Positions 1 to 11,479 are shown, counted from the first letter of the stretch. The stretch: DNA of 64,000 bases from Cryptomeria japonica (GCF_030272615.1 NC_081411.1:156140971-156204970), one strand, 5' to 3'. The notes: generated by a model not told the origin, from the letters alone. Translations and numbers: made by a program.

Positions 1-1090
1 TGATATGTAGAGAATGAGTGGCTTCGCTGCTATGGGTGGTACCAGAACTGGTGGATTCATGAGATATTGCTTGAGTTGATAGAATGATTCCACACACTTG
101 GATTCCTATCAGAATGGTATGTTCTTATGTAGGAAATGATTGAATGGTAGACTTTTATCTGCTAGTTGGGCTATGAATCACGTGATAGACTGTAGCCGTC
201 CTTGTAGAGATCTGAATTGACTAATGTTCCTGGGAGGTGGCATCTCCATGATGGCCCGTACCTTTGCTGGATCTACTTCAATGCCTTTTACAGACACAAT
301 GTAGCCTAATAGTTTACCCAATGTCACCCCAAAGACACACTTCTTAGGGTTTATCCTAACTTGGAATTGCTCCAATCTTTGAAATATTTTATCTAATATG
401 CCCAGATGTTCTGCCTGGGTGAATGAGTTAGCTAGTAAATCATCCACATAGTCTTCCATGAAGGTATGAATCATATCATGAAAGATTGTCATCATTTCTC
501 TTTGATAAGCTACCCCAGCATTCTTTAAGCCAAAATGCATGACATTCCAACAATACGTTCCCCAAGGACAGGTGAATGCAATTTTATCTTGATCCTTTGG
601 AGCTATCTTGATTTGATTATAGCCAGAGAAACCATCCATTAATGATAGAATTGCATGGCCTGCTGTTAGGTCCATAATTATGTCGATGCTGGGTAAAGGA
701 AAGTCATCCTCTGGACAAGATTTGTTGACATCTCTAAAATCTATGCATATTCTGATTCTTCCATCTGGTTTTGAAACTAGTAAAATGTTGGACATGCATT
801 CAACATAGTTTATACGTCGAATGAATCCGACATCTAATAACTTCTTTAGTTGAACTTTGGATCTATTCCGGGCATATTAGTATAGGACCAAGCAAAATTG
901 ATTTGTTTTTCTTTGAAGAATCTGATAAACTCTAGTTGTTCCTCTTCTGTCAATGATTCTGCTAGGTGTATGTTTTTAGCTGCTGCTTTTGTATCGATGT
1001 TTTTTGATTGAGTTGGCTCAATCAATATGGGTGACCGCTCTTGATAGTGTTTAGGAAGAGTGTCAAGTATCTAATCCTTAGGTGCCTTAA
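1..1090 (-). pseudogene. pol: reverse transcriptase with start of RNase H region (Tat lineage)
   Basis: An open 205-codon stretch at 178-795 holds most of the RT. It carries the palm motif LMDGFSGYNQ (residues 52-61), FGLKNAG (88-94) and the catalytic box YVDD (116-119), followed by the connection segment with LLGYIV and PPPRNISQ. Upstream (about 800-1,090) the linker resembling EFIRFFKEKQINFAWSY is readable but interrupted by stops. Downstream (1-177) the frame decays, but a segment resembling MNPPVLVPP marks the RT/RNase H connection. Both catalytic aspartates remain, but the surrounding frame is broken, so function is unlikely. The rest of pol lies outside the window. Confidence 0.88.
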
Positions 1091-2113
1091 AAAGGTTTTT
1101 ACCCTCAAATGCGTCCTTTATTTCAACTTTTTTGTGATCTAGTGCTGCCATTGACTGGCTTTCAGCATTAGATCCTTTGTTTCTTTCATTTTTGTGACTG
1201 AGAGACTTGGCACTCTCCCGATTGTAGATATCGTTACTTTGTTCGCTGGTAGAGCCTATTTTTGGGTTGACTATACATAGATAATGGACAATGGATTCAT
1301 CATCTCAGAAAATAGGTATATTAGGGTGTTCAAGTTCTTCCCAGTCTATGAGATCAGGAAATACAAGTGATAGAGATTCATTTGGTGGGTCGAGATCAGT
1401 TGTGGTAAGTGTCATTATAGAGGTATCATTATGGTTGTCTAGGATGTTGGTTAGGTTAATGATATTGTCAAGGTCTTCGATGGTATTATATTCGGTGTAG
1501 AATTATTCATAGTGTCGGTGCTCATTTTCCTTAGCCTCATAGATATGTCATGGTCTAAATTCAAGCAATCAAGACTTTGTGCCTTCTCCCTCTCGAGAAA
1601 GGGGTTTGTGTGAATGAATAGTACCTTCCTCGACATCCTCGGTAATATTTTAACAAATATCCCATTCATAGTCATTAGAATTAGTTTCAGAAGTACCATC
1701 CCAAAGTCTTTCAATGTTGCTGACAGGTATGTTGTAGGGTGAGAAAATATCTTTGATAATTATGCCAATCTTGTAGTTTTTTCTGATTTGGAATCAGAGC
1801 CTACTTGTACCCTTTGCATTTGCTCATACACTGTTTCTTCTTGGGGAGCAGTGATGTCTTTGGGTGATGACTTTGCCTTGTTTTGAATAGGTTCCTATAC
1901 ATGATGTAGTTTCTCATAAGATGTTTCTTCCCTTTAAATGACTAGTTCCTCTTGTCATTTTTCTTTTTCCTGGTGCTCTCGCTCTTTCCTTTTTATTTCT
2001 GCTACTTGGTGTAGTGCCTCTTGCCATGAGTTCTCATTGTATTTTTTCTTTTCTTTCCACTGTGGTTTTTGATACTTATTTTGTTTGTGCCTAGGTGGTA
2101 TGCTGCTTCCATA
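1091..2113 (-). pseudogene. degenerate pol linker between protease/G-patch and RT
   Basis: About 1 kb lying between the G-patch-like segment and the RT of the Tat-lineage element. Several short minus-strand frames are open (for example 1,451-1,714), but none carries a motif I recognise. Position suggests the variable spacer between protease and RT found in this lineage. It is rich in charged residues and interrupted by stops and frameshifts. No independent gene is supported here. Confidence 0.5.
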
Positions 2114-2356
2114 TCATAGTCCTATTTTGTCTTGATAAAATTGTGAAGGAGGTTCCAGCAGTTCTGTAATACCTTCTTGACACTTGCCTATAGGTCCTTT
2201 GCTGTTGTATCCCATCTGTTGTATGATCAGGAATCCTTTTCCATATTGTTGTGTTGGTATGGCCGCCTTCAAAGTAGCAGCTCTGACCTCTTCCTCATCC
2301 TTGTATAACCAACTAAGGATGTCTTTCTCTTTTGATTCATTTGCTAGTGTGACCAA
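2114..2356 (-). pseudogene. G-patch-like segment of the Tat-lineage polyprotein
   Basis: An 80-codon open stretch, separated from the open stretch 2,357-2,623 by one stop. Around residues 37-66 it reads YGKGFLIIQQMGY followed by GPIGK and EGI. This matches the G-patch pattern of spaced glycines around an aromatic/hydrophobic core and a GxGLGK-like turn. G-patches bind nucleic acid or helicases, and one lies next to the protease in betaretroviruses. Here it follows the retropepsin, which suggests a comparable arrangement. The assignment is from pattern only; a profile search would settle it. Confidence 0.5.
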
Positions 2357-2639
2357 TTAGATAAATTTGTCATCAAACTTGGTGATGGGTTGTGTTGCTT
2401 GATGTGTCAATGCAATAGGTTGTCCTTGAGATTTTAGTGATGTTGGTAATTTGGATAGACAGATGGGTTCGAAAGAATTTTCTCCCATTCCTTGCTCTTT
2501 GATTTTCATGTTTTGTTTGAAGTCCATAGATAAAGACTTGAGCTTTTCTTGATGATGATCTAATGCTGAGGAAGCTGAAACTTCCCTATTGTGTGGAACT
2601 AGGCTGTCTTGAGCTGCCCCCATAGCATTGCAATGTTGA

Positions 2640-3060
2640 AAAGGATTATTATCGACATATATGGAAATTTCCTATCCATTATATGGGAATTTGACACACT
2701 GATGGCATGTTGAAGGCACTTCTTGCATTTCATGTATCCAAGGATGACCAAATGAAATATTGTATGTTAAGTCTATGTCTAAGACTTGGCACATAGTGTC
2801 CTACCTGAATAGGTAGTATTACTATTCTTTTGAATGATCTTTTTTCATCATCATAGAGTTTGATGGTGATCTTTTTGTGTGGATCAATAGACTATTCAGA
2901 GAAGCCTAATGCACTAATAAGTTTTAAAGTACAAATATTGAGACCAACTCCTCCATCTATTAAATGCTCTTTTAACTCGATGTTTGTAGACAAGACTTTA
3001 ATATGAAGGGGAGTGTTATGTGGATGACTCAAAATAAATATTATCATGTTCAAAAAAGGT
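2640..3060 (-). pseudogene. retropepsin (aspartic protease) remnant, Tat lineage
   Basis: Translating about 2,780-3,010 on the minus strand gives LIDGGVGLNICTLKL, then a stop, then KKITIKLYDDE. The same segment at the right edge of the window reads LIDNGAGLNICTLQL and KKITIKAYDDA, so the alignment is secure. The active-site triad, normally D-S/T-G, is D-G-G here and D-N-G in the sister element. Non-canonical triads at this place are probably family-specific or decayed. The in-frame stop and missing start show that this copy is broken. Confidence 0.75.
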
Positions 3061-3291
3061 GAGATTATGAGGCCCTATCATATGAGCCACCATGGCTTGG
3101 AATTTATCAATGTCCAGATCTTGAGGAACATTTGTTTCAACTAGTTCTTATTCTAAGATGTCCTTATGTTTCGTAGAGTGTTTGAGTAACTCAAGTATGG
3201 ATATTTGAGTGGGAGTTCTTTGTAGTTGATTAACCAAATCATATTGAGTCTTGGGGATAGTGATGGATGTTGATGTATGCCCTTTCAATAT

Positions 3292-5223
3292 TTATTTTTG
3301 AGCTCTGGTTGTCACATTGATTGATGCATGGTCTTGTTTGTCCTTGATTATTATGACATTTATTTGGTTTTCATCTGTCGATATGTGATTGATGGTGTTG
3401 TTGTACAGGTGATTTATACGAGATCCCCTTGTATCATTTGATGATGAAGCTCCTTCCTTGTAATTCAAAAGAGGATTTTTAAAGGTATCATGGTCACCAT
3501 TTGTTTTGAGACCATCAACCATTAAATCACCTCTATCGATTATATCCTGAATAATATTATTAAGCCTCATGCAATCATTTGTGTGATGTCTTTTGTTGCG
3601 ATGAAAATCATAGAAATGCGAGTCATTCTAGCAAGGTGGTTTGATTTGGGGTTCAAAGTTGTTTATGGTTGTCAATGTGATAATCTTGTTTGCCAGGAGT
3701 TCCTGAAATGCTGATTCTAAGGTTTGCCCCAATGGTGTGTAGATGCATCTATTTGGGAAAGTGTTGGTGTTACCTCTTTGGTTTGTATTATTCCCTCAGT
3801 TAGCATTGTTTCCTTGGTTATTATTGTTGCCTTGGGTATTGTTATTTCCTTGGGTATTGTTTTTGATGTTTGAAATTGAAGGTCCTTGATTGGTAATTTG
3901 TGGATAAGTGTTAGTGCCTTGATTAACACCTTTTTGATTTTTGTTAGATTGTGGATTACCTGATAAAGCTAATACTAGTTGTTTGGACTTCATATCATTA
4001 GCATCAACTCCTCCCTCATTAACAACATTTTTGTTTCTTGTCCAAAATATGGATTTGCCTAAAGTGTTGTTATTGTTTTGACTGTTAAACGAATGAGTGT
4101 TGGATGAGTTTGTTCCTTCTTTAAACAACTTCAATGTTCCTTTCTTGATGCAGGCTTCTTCTACTTGGATTCTATTTTTGATTAACTTGGCAAGAGATGG
4201 TATGCATTGGAGTTTGAGTTGATAACTCATCTCACTATTTAGATTTTTGATAAAGATCTGCATCTTTTCCTTTTCAGGCATGTCTCGAGGATATCTAGAA
4301 ACCATACGTCTCCAACCTTGAAGAAACACCATGAATGTTTCATTATTTTTTTGTTTGGTGTAATGTAAATCTAACATGGTGATTGCATGTTAAATATTAT
4401 AGGAGTATTGTGTGATAAATTTATTTACCAACTCATCAAATGATCTGATGGGAGGTGTAAGTTTAGACAACCACTCCATTGTTTGCCCTCCCAAACTTCT
4501 TGGAAATAGTCTCATTAGGTAAGTGTCATCGTGAGCAAATTCTAGGCTTATGGTACAAAATTCTTGAACATGATCGCGGGGATCACTTTTACCATAGTAT
4601 TTGTCATATTTTGGTATATCTAAATTCGGGGAAAAAGGTATCATGTTTAATCTCCTATCAAAGGGATAAGGACAAATCTTGTCTAAGGAGTATCACATGG
4701 TGGTCCCTTGTTGCATGTCCTCCATTTTCCTTTGCAACATTTGAATTTGTTGTGTAAGAGAAACCATGGGTGCATTTATATGTCAAGGGAAAGATTCTTC
4801 CCTTTCATTAAGATTATCCTGAGTTTGGGCATGGTTGTGTTCGGGCATGTTATTTTATTCATGAATGAATTCTGGGTCATGCATTTCTTCTTCTCTTTGT
4901 TGGTATTGATAGGCGTAATTTCTAGACCTTCTTCTAAAAATTTATTCGTTTACATTCCTTAAGTTTTCGATATCAAAATATTCAGGAAGTATAACTCCTT
5001 TGCTAGTTAGCATGAGCATATGTTTTTCCTTGTCTACTTCAATAAGTCTTTCCATGAGCCTTTGGAATGAGGGGTTTTCTTGACATTCTTGGAGAAGTTC
5101 CTCAGTGATCTCTCTATCTCCCAGATTAGTATACTTGAAAGGGTTAGATAATCTATGACCCATACTTGACTCTATTTGAGATTCCCTTTGCTTGTTTCTT
5201 TGAGAGCGAGTGACAATAGGCAT
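3292..5223 (-). pseudogene. gag of the Tat-lineage element (three frames)
   Basis: Gag starts at 5,223 (MPIVTRSQ) and is readable in three consecutive pieces: 5,223-4,942, 4,644-4,390 and 4,377-3,796. The central piece carries GKSDPRDHVQEF, DDTYLMRLFP and FITQYSYNI, which line up residue by residue with the sister gag (GKGDPRDHVREF, EDTYLMRLFP, FLSHYSYNI). Further on, near 3,570-3,620, is the zinc-finger-like segment FHRNKRHHTNDC followed by IIQDIIDRG. An asparagine/glycine-rich low-complexity tract precedes it. Gag would form the virus-like particle. Frameshifts separate the pieces, so the protein is not made intact. Confidence 0.85.
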
Positions 5224-5272
5224 TTATTTCTATCGGAGTTCCTGGTGGTATTTGGTGGATAGAATATGTTCC

Positions 5273-5656
5273 TTAATAAAAACTTTCAATTACAAAGGGA
5301 GTTTCTTCTTCTTCTTCCCTCTTAGGGGTTGGTGGTTTAGGTCGAGCTTTGTTCAATGTGATATAGAACTGTGGGAATAAAGTGGGCTTGATCCTTCCTC
5401 CACAATTTAAGCATTGGTTGAATGTCAATTTTTGAATATAGGCTCTACTTCTTAAAGATTCTTTGTCAAACTCATTTTATTTGCCTTGAATATATAATCG
5501 CATGTGACACAAGAATGTGCAATGTGATTTAAAAAGTTGGCAATTGATATAGAGAAAATTATTCCTTTTTGCAAGTATCTTAGAACTAGGTTATCTCTTC
5601 TTCAACTTAGTTTTATGATGAAGACTTATTCTTCTCAAAATATGAGGAGTGATCAT
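5273..5656 (-). pseudogene. small ORF upstream of gag (127 codons), decayed copy
   Basis: Not visible as an open frame because two TAA codons (codons 22 and 60) interrupt it. It aligns without gaps to the open 127-codon frame at 61,001-61,384 in the sister element: same start Met, same length (384 nt) and same final residues SFY before the stop. Shared blocks include HILR, MRLY-QGK, NEFD, ESL, the GG..I.P block and PPTP. By hand count 65 of 127 positions match. It ends 50 nt before gag. The N-terminal half is rich in Lys/Arg, suggesting nucleic-acid binding (inference). Function unknown; position matches the extra ORF known from Ogre-type elements. Confidence 0.75.
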
Positions 5657-6124
5657 ACATAGATGATCAATGGTTTCCTTTGACATTGGACTGTGATACT
5701 TTGTTTGAAAAAAGTAAGCTTACTTCATCAAGTAGAGGCTTAGTTAGATTCATCCCCATGAGAAAGTGTGTCAAATGATATGGATAAGAGTCTCCCGATA
5801 TGGGAACTCGATTTGACAACTTAAGGATTAAACTTGGTATTTTGTTTGTGATAGGATCTGTTAGATGGTAAAACTTTGATAAATGTGATGGTACTACCTG
5901 ATTTTGGTTGGATGAAGTCTTATCTCGAGCTAGTTTAAGATTCAAAAAATTTGTTCTAAGGATGCTTGTTTGATTTTGGAATTGTTTTCTTTGATAATTT
6001 GGTTCGGATTTTGACTGATCATTTTGATAGAGGACCAAAAAGGGTACTTACAACTGCCGATAAAATTTTCCTGAAAGGCCTGGTTTACTCTCTGTTTTTC
6101 TGGGTTATTACCATGCACCAAAGT
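5657..6124 (-). other. leader between small ORF and TAGCGC array; no gene seen
   Basis: About 470 bases of element leader. A 123-codon frame (5,667-6,038) is open on the minus strand but shows no recognised motif, and I could not match it to the sister element. It is treated as leader sequence. Confidence 0.4.
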
Positions 6125-6480
6125 AGAGACATGATGTGCTAACTAATGGTCTAGATGCATCACAAAAAGTTCTCTATGTGCTAAGCTGCCTCTTCTATGC
6201 GCTAAGATTTGTTTGAAACTATTGTGACTGAAAGATTATGCACTCATATGTTCTTGAAAAGTGCTACTGTTTAAGTTGAAAGCACTAAAGTATGTCTCCT
6301 ATGCGCTAAGTTGATGTGCGAATGCACTAAATTGGTATCACAAAGCGCTACTAAAATTTTTCTTAATCTAAAACTAGTTATGCGCTAAAGTGAAGGCTGA
6401 GAGCGCTAATTTTTGGTGCAGATGTTCTACAGAATGATTAATACGTGCTAGGTAGTTGCTCCTATGTGCTAAGATGCCTT
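6125..6480 (-). repeat. phased TAGCGC array, ~21-nt period
   Basis: On the plus strand GCGCTA, or a one-base variant, recurs with its first G at 6136, 6178, 6199, 6240, 6261, 6282, 6303, 6324, 6345, 6382, 6403, 6445 and 6466. A weaker form sits at 6424. Nearly every gap is 21 nt or a multiple. In the element's sense direction the core is TAGCGC. Only 5-7 bases per unit are conserved; the other 14 or so vary. The same core, same sense, forms an array in the sister element at 59,081-59,350. Confidence 0.8.
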
Positions 6481-6719
6481 GATTTCTTTGTTTTCTACCA
6501 TTTTGGGATTTTAACTTGTGTTTTTGATGCATGATTTTATGAAAAATAAGTTGCAAACACAACACACAAATGAGATAACAAATTTTGCCTATGCTAGAAA
6601 AATAGTGTATATTCTGTGAGGATGTGTTCAAATCCCTGATGTTTTCACAGGCTTAGATAACAAGTAAGACAAATTAGATAGACTCTTTATTCAAGTGTCA
6701 TCAATAATATCATAGTCCA

Positions 6720-7240
6720 CTAGTCTCGATACTCCGTCAGCTCAAGAAGCCTTGTCAACCCTTAGGGGGCACCTGTTTTTTTGTCTTTTGCTAGAAATTA
6801 ACTTGAAGTGAATTGCTTCACAATTGAGTAGTTATCTTGGGAGATATATGGTGAGTGATCTTGGGGGAAGATTCTTCCCCACGATTGCACTATGATATTG
6901 AAGATGTTTGGATAATGAATTGACTCAAAGTTTCTAGTTCTAAGGTTCTAAATCAGGCTTCTGTTTGGTCTTTAGTGATAAAATCCTTCGGGAGGCTTCC
7001 CAACCTTTAGAAAAAAGGCTTTACGTATCTTAAAGATACTAGGGGAAGGCTAATCACTGAGACAAACCATTTAAGGGGACTTTCCTCAGCCTCCACGTTT
7101 GATCATAGTGGGTTGGAACACCTAGCAATAAAGCCATTTCCCACTTAGGTCGTTCCCCTCTCACCGACCATTTAAATGGAGCTCTAAGAGCAACTTGGGA
7201 AGGAAGGCCTGCTAAAGGATTTAAATGCTTGAAATGAAGA
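6720..7240 (-). other. conserved leader block of the Tat-lineage family
   Basis: Non-coding part of the leader, partly matching 60,120-60,540 in the sister element. Read in the sense direction, a GTGCAA segment is followed by AGATCACTCACCATATAT here and AGATACTCACCATACATA there, and both blocks have a GGCCTGC motif at their upstream end. The order relative to the TTAAAAAGAAC repeats is the same in both elements. No ORF is supported. Confidence 0.6.
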
Positions 7241-7319
7241 AAACATAAGAGTGGTTTGGCTTTTTGGTCACCTAATTAACGGGAGAGCATATACCTTCCA
7301 CTTTCAAGACAAGACACCC

Positions 7320-7690
7320 AAGTGTTCTTTTTAACCTTCAAATCAATGATTTTCTAATTTCTACTTGGAGATTTTGCTCCAAAAAAGCATGGTGTTATTT
7401 TTACCCCTTATAGCAATGATTTTCTATCTAAGTAAAAGAAATCCTGGTCAAGAAATGAAATTTTGATATTGGTCAACAAAAGGGAAGTCGCAAAATGAAA
7501 AATTTCCTTTTCTTTGCACAAAATAAATATGAGGTTCTTTTTAACCTTTGTAAAGAAAATAAAAAATGGATCCTTTTATGCACCAAAGGAAGGTGAGGTT
7601 CTTTTCAAGAAACACCAAATAAAAATGAGGTTGTTCTTTTTACTCCTTTGTAAAACTTTGAAAGTTTTTTGTCCTTTTTAAAGAAACACC
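7320..7690 (-). repeat. TTAAAAAGAAC leader array, ~33-35-nt spacing
   Basis: Sense-strand GTTAAAAAGAAC and variants recur at plus-strand positions near 7323, 7393, 7533, 7599, 7633 and 7668. Gaps are close to multiples of 33-35 nt. The same motif with similar spacing occurs at 59,524-60,000 in the sister element, so it is an inherited leader feature rather than chance A-richness. Confidence 0.6.
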
Positions 7691-7699
7691 AAATAAGTT

Positions 7700-8200
7700 T
7701 TAGGATCACCTTTTCCATTGTATTTCTCAAAATGAAGCATCTAAATATGTCATGGAATGAGATTCTTAGAATTGAAAAGGAAAGAGCGCTACTTGGGAAA
7801 TACAATAGGAGAGTAGATTAGAATTGGGTTTACTTCTATTCACAACTAAACTCATCAATGCAAAGTTCACCTCTTTTTTTTTTTGTCTGAACTTGAACCT
7901 ATTTGGACATGCTTTGAAGAATGGTTCTCCAAATTTTCTAAGATGAAAAAATAATTGTCCTCGTAGCTCATCTTATTTCTAAGAAGAGTATTCTATCTCA
8001 TTATTTCATTGTGAGAACAATCTATGTGAGGTGGAAAAATCTTCCTTATGAATTGAGTGGTTGGGTGGGATGGATGGAGTAAATGGAATGCCATAGTCTA
8101 ATATATGAATAAATTGGTCTTATTGTATACATAACATGAATCACTCACTTTGAATATGGATATAGGGAAAGCAAAGTCAAAAGATGAATCTTAACATAGC
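7700..8200. other. no gene recognised
   Basis: AT-rich sequence between the Tat-lineage leader and the copia pol remnant. It should contain the boundary of the Tat-lineage element, but I could not find LTR termini or a PBS. One isolated AGCGCT lies near 7,784. Confidence 0.4.
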
Positions 8201-8900
8201 ACATCTTTACTTTTATAAATATTATGTGACTCGAGACCCATAAGATGATAAAATTTTGAGTTAATGTTGATGGTTTATAACCACTCCATACCTCATTTAG
8301 TGTATTATCCTATAATATCCTAGTGGGAGATCTATTGAGCAAATACATAGATGTTCACACTACTTCTGCCCAAAAATGATCCTCTAACTTGGTTGTGGAA
8401 AGTGTGGACCAAGCCATATTCATGATAGTCTAATTGAAATTTTCTATAGTTCTATTTTGTTGAGGTGAATAGGAGGAAGTCAAATGTTATTTGATGCCAT
8501 GACACTTCAAGAATTTGCCATATTCGTGATAGTCTAATTGAAATGCTCTACAATTGTATTTTGTTGAGTTGGATAGGGGGAAGTCAGATGTGATTTGATG
8601 CCATGACAATTCAAGAACTCCAAAAAATCCTAAGGTAAAATCCCCTCTCAATGTAAGTAGAGGAGAAGAAGAGACCTGCATGTCTCATGTACAACTCCAT
8701 GTGGTGGAAGTCTTGAAAGAATGGAAATGTTTTACTCTTCTTTATATGAAAATACACCTAGGTTTTGTGAGACAAGTCATACATGAGCAACTATAAGTAA
8801 TTGTTCCCTTGAAAGGAAGTAGGAAGTGGTCTGCACAAATCAATATGTACAACCTCAAGATGCTCCCTGACATGGAAGGTGCTCAACTCAAATAGATCTT
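8200..8900 (-). pseudogene. Ty1/copia integrase remnant
   Basis: Minus-strand translation gives LEVVHIDLCRPLPTS near 8,830-8,870, the usual start of the copia integrase core. Near 8,475 it reads YSPQQNRTIENF, followed by HFWAEVV and YLLNRSPTR. Near 8,250-8,290 it reads NTLNEVWSGYKP. These match the copia motifs SPQQNGVAER, HFWAEA, LLNRSPT and TPYEAWSGRKP in the right order. Stops interrupt the frame and a 104-bp tandem duplication shifts it. The G of QQNG is replaced. Integrase inserts element cDNA; this copy cannot. Confidence 0.85.
8413..8620 (-). repeat. 104-bp tandem duplication inside copia integrase
   Basis: The segment 8,413-8,516 is repeated, with about a dozen substitutions, at 8,517-8,620; both begin GCCATATTC. 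A 104-bp length is not a multiple of three, so the duplication itself breaks the integrase frame. The divergence between copies suggests it is old. Confidence 0.85.
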
Positions 8901-9204
8901 GATGTTTTCTTGAACTCTAGAATATATAGGCAAGGAATCTAAAAGATGACGAAAACATATTATTATCTCCTTGGAACTTAGCTAATGGAGGAAGAGGGAA
9001 GGAAACATTCCATATATAGAATGCTAAAAATTAGTGGGATTGATTGTAGAGGTGCAAAGAAAAATTGAAAAGAATGAGACTACATGGAGTGCACGTAGTC
9101 AATTATTAATAAAATATCTAGCAATGATCATGCCATCTTGTGAGATGAAATAAGATTTGATCATAGTTGATTTGAAAGTTAACCTTAATCTCGTCATTCA
9201 ATAA

Positions 9205-9492
9205 CTAAAAGATAGACAAGAGATATGTTGCCAAACCTTGAACATAGAGCTCCTTAGTGAGAGAATAGATTCTTGTCTCAAGAGGAATGGTGATAGTATA
9301 AATTCCTTGTACAAAAAACTCATTATCATTTGCCATCCAAATTATATCTCTATTAGGTTGAGTAGGAAGATTATCAAACAACTCTTTATTACTAGTAATA
9401 TGTTCACTTACACTAGAGCCAATCAACCAAACATCTCTTGAGAGCTTGGAGGTTTGAGAGGGAAAAAAACCCCATTCTAATTGATACCACAA
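9205..9492 (-). pseudogene. Ty1/copia protease / pre-integrase remnant
   Basis: A 95-codon open stretch reads DVWLIGSSVSEHITSNKELF, the counterpart of the copia protease segment DTWILDSGASRHVTGDRSLF. The active-site Asp-Ser-Gly is changed to Gly-Ser-Ser, so it would be inactive. The following residues approach the pre-integrase region. It lies upstream, in the sense direction, of the integrase remnant at 8.2-8.9 kb, as expected in a copia element. Confidence 0.75.
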
Positions 9493-9499
9493 TGTGTTG

Positions 9500-11470
9500 C
9501 ATCTAGTATATCCTCATCAGATGCCTCATTAGATACATCATCTTGGTGGGTTGTACCTTGATTACAAGAATTAAATTGGTGTAAGACCGATATACCAACA
9601 AGGATAAGTGTCATGCATATTGGTATGATAGATGTGGCACCGTTAATTATCCTTTAGAGGCTTTTGTTGCTATTGTGAGAATTTTGTAAGGGTCTCTTTT
9701 GAGACTTTTAATTTCACTATTGTCTCAAAACTAGTTCTATGTCTTTAAAGTCATGTAAAGACTAGATGCCTTATTATTGTGAAAGAAAATTCACTAGTTC
9801 TTAAAATAACACCTACTTAGTGATTCAATGTTGTGATAAAATTCTTTAACTAAGGAGAAAGAGCTCTCAAAATGATCAAGATTATAATGGGGTGAAATAG
9901 GGTTCACTAGTTTATGCATGTAAAATATGAATTAACCTACTTCACAATGATTACAATTAGAAGGAGAATGAATTCCATAGGGTCAACCTTAAAATTATTA
10001 ACAAAGGATTGGGCACAAGGTAAATTTAGTACTCCTTGATTGAGTTGAAAATGAGAAATTGGAATGATGTGAATTGAATGTGAGAGTTAGGGCTAGAAGG
10101 CGAAAAGCTAACAATTGATAACATAAAAAATTGAATGCATAATTGATAATCACAAAACCAACCTAGATCTAGAAAGGGGATGTAAAGAAGAATTTATATA
10201 TAAAATCTAGGCTAAAAAATGTGGACAATGGTCCTTGGGACGTCCTTGTCCAACTGGTGAAATTTTTAGTACTGAACTAGATCTAAAACTTTGAGACCAT
10301 ATTCGTCCTTCCTTCCATACCTAAACCTCAGTTGGAAGGAAAATGACATCCCAAATGCTCTTGTCTAGAGGATTCTTAAGGAATTTGGAAAGATCATCTA
10401 TATCAAGGACTTGAGCACTTTCTTGTTTTTGGTATCTATCGAAAGCATGTAGTTGAACCTAAATATGCATATAAAAAGAGAAAAATGATGTTTGGGGCTA
10501 TATAAGGAGTTTTCCTTACTAAAACCTTATGTTGGGACTCAACCCTATAATGATGATGAATTGGAATAGAAATTTGAATTGATATTATTGAATGTAAATA
10601 CTTGATTGAAATGATTATACCTTCAATTGAGGATGCAATTCTCTTACAATAAGTCCTTCAAGTGTTGATGCAATAACATGATAAATCATTATAAAATAAA
10701 ATCATAATTGAAACATAATAAAAAACACCTTGATGCAGCTTGCTTCTCCTTAGACTCAAATTTTCTTTTTAAGAATAATTTCTCTTGGAAGTAAAGAATG
10801 AGATGATAATGTGATGATGAAATGAATTAGGAGGGATGCCTTTTGTTTTTTGGTCTCATAGTTAAATCACCTTTTGGCCGACTTATAATTATCATATTTT
10901 TGCATTGAGGATAGTTATAGAAAAGACCAAAATATTATCCTCCTGAAATTTTGGCGAAAAAAGCATCAAAAAATGATGCTTGGGGTGCCCTTGTCTCGAT
11001 AAATTAGGCGTTAAATTTTACGATCATGAGATAATAGGGCCTTGATTCCAAAAATATAATTTATATGGAATGTAAGAATGTTTTGATGTAGTAAAAGGTT
11101 TAATGAACTTTGAAATGACCTAGGACCCATATAAGCCTGAAAAGAAATAAGATAAAGGGCACACCTAAAATAAGGGCCTAAATAATAAAGTGTTGATGTA
11201 TTAGGACTCATAATATTGAATTAAATATTATTTTAATATGAGAAAGGTCCAATAATACATAGCAGAATGGGAAATATTAAAATGAGTGCTTGGATAGTGT
11301 GAATTTGGACATCGTAATCAAAGGAGTATATTTTATGATACTATAAGGACAACCAATTTTTTCCTCCACCTTCTCTCCCAGTGTGACAAACTCTACTCAG
11401 TGCTTTGACACATGACCCAAGACTTCCTTAACTTTCTCTCCAACTTTCATATTGTGTGTATGAAACTTGG
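9500..11470. other. no gene recognised; probable insertion or leader debris
   Basis: Lies between copia protease (9.2-9.5 kb) and a copia gag remnant (11.5-11.8 kb). The 2-kb gap is longer than usual for one copia element, so an insertion or a second element is likely. No coding motif was found on either strand. Confidence 0.4.
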
Positions 11471-11479
11471 ATTGGAGAT

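Larger units (their letters stand above)
1..7700 (-). mobile_element. Tat-lineage Ty3/gypsy retrotransposon, 3' end off-window
   Basis: Reading the minus strand from about 7.7 kb downwards gives a long leader, a small ORF, gag, a retropepsin, a G-patch-like segment and reverse transcriptase, with the RNase H side running off position 1. Gag, the CHHC-type finger and the RT (ending in a PPPRNISQ-type segment) resemble the Tat/Ogre group of non-chromodomain Ty3/gypsy elements. The gag, protease and leader match the plus-strand element at 57.6-64 kb, so both belong to one family. Frames are broken by stops and shifts, so this copy is dead. I found neither its 5' LTR nor its PBS; the right limit near 7,700 is simply the last leader repeat recognised. 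Confidence 0.85.

Noticed and set aside
5667-6038. 123-codon minus-strand frame in the left leader
   Set aside because: It runs into the motif array region and has no counterpart in the right element, unlike the small ORF at 5,273-5,656.
6125-6480. CRISPR-like array reading of the phased repeats
   Set aside because: Repeat units are only 5-7 bases with ~14-base variable parts, in a plant retrotransposon leader; no cas genes and no fit to CRISPR geometry.
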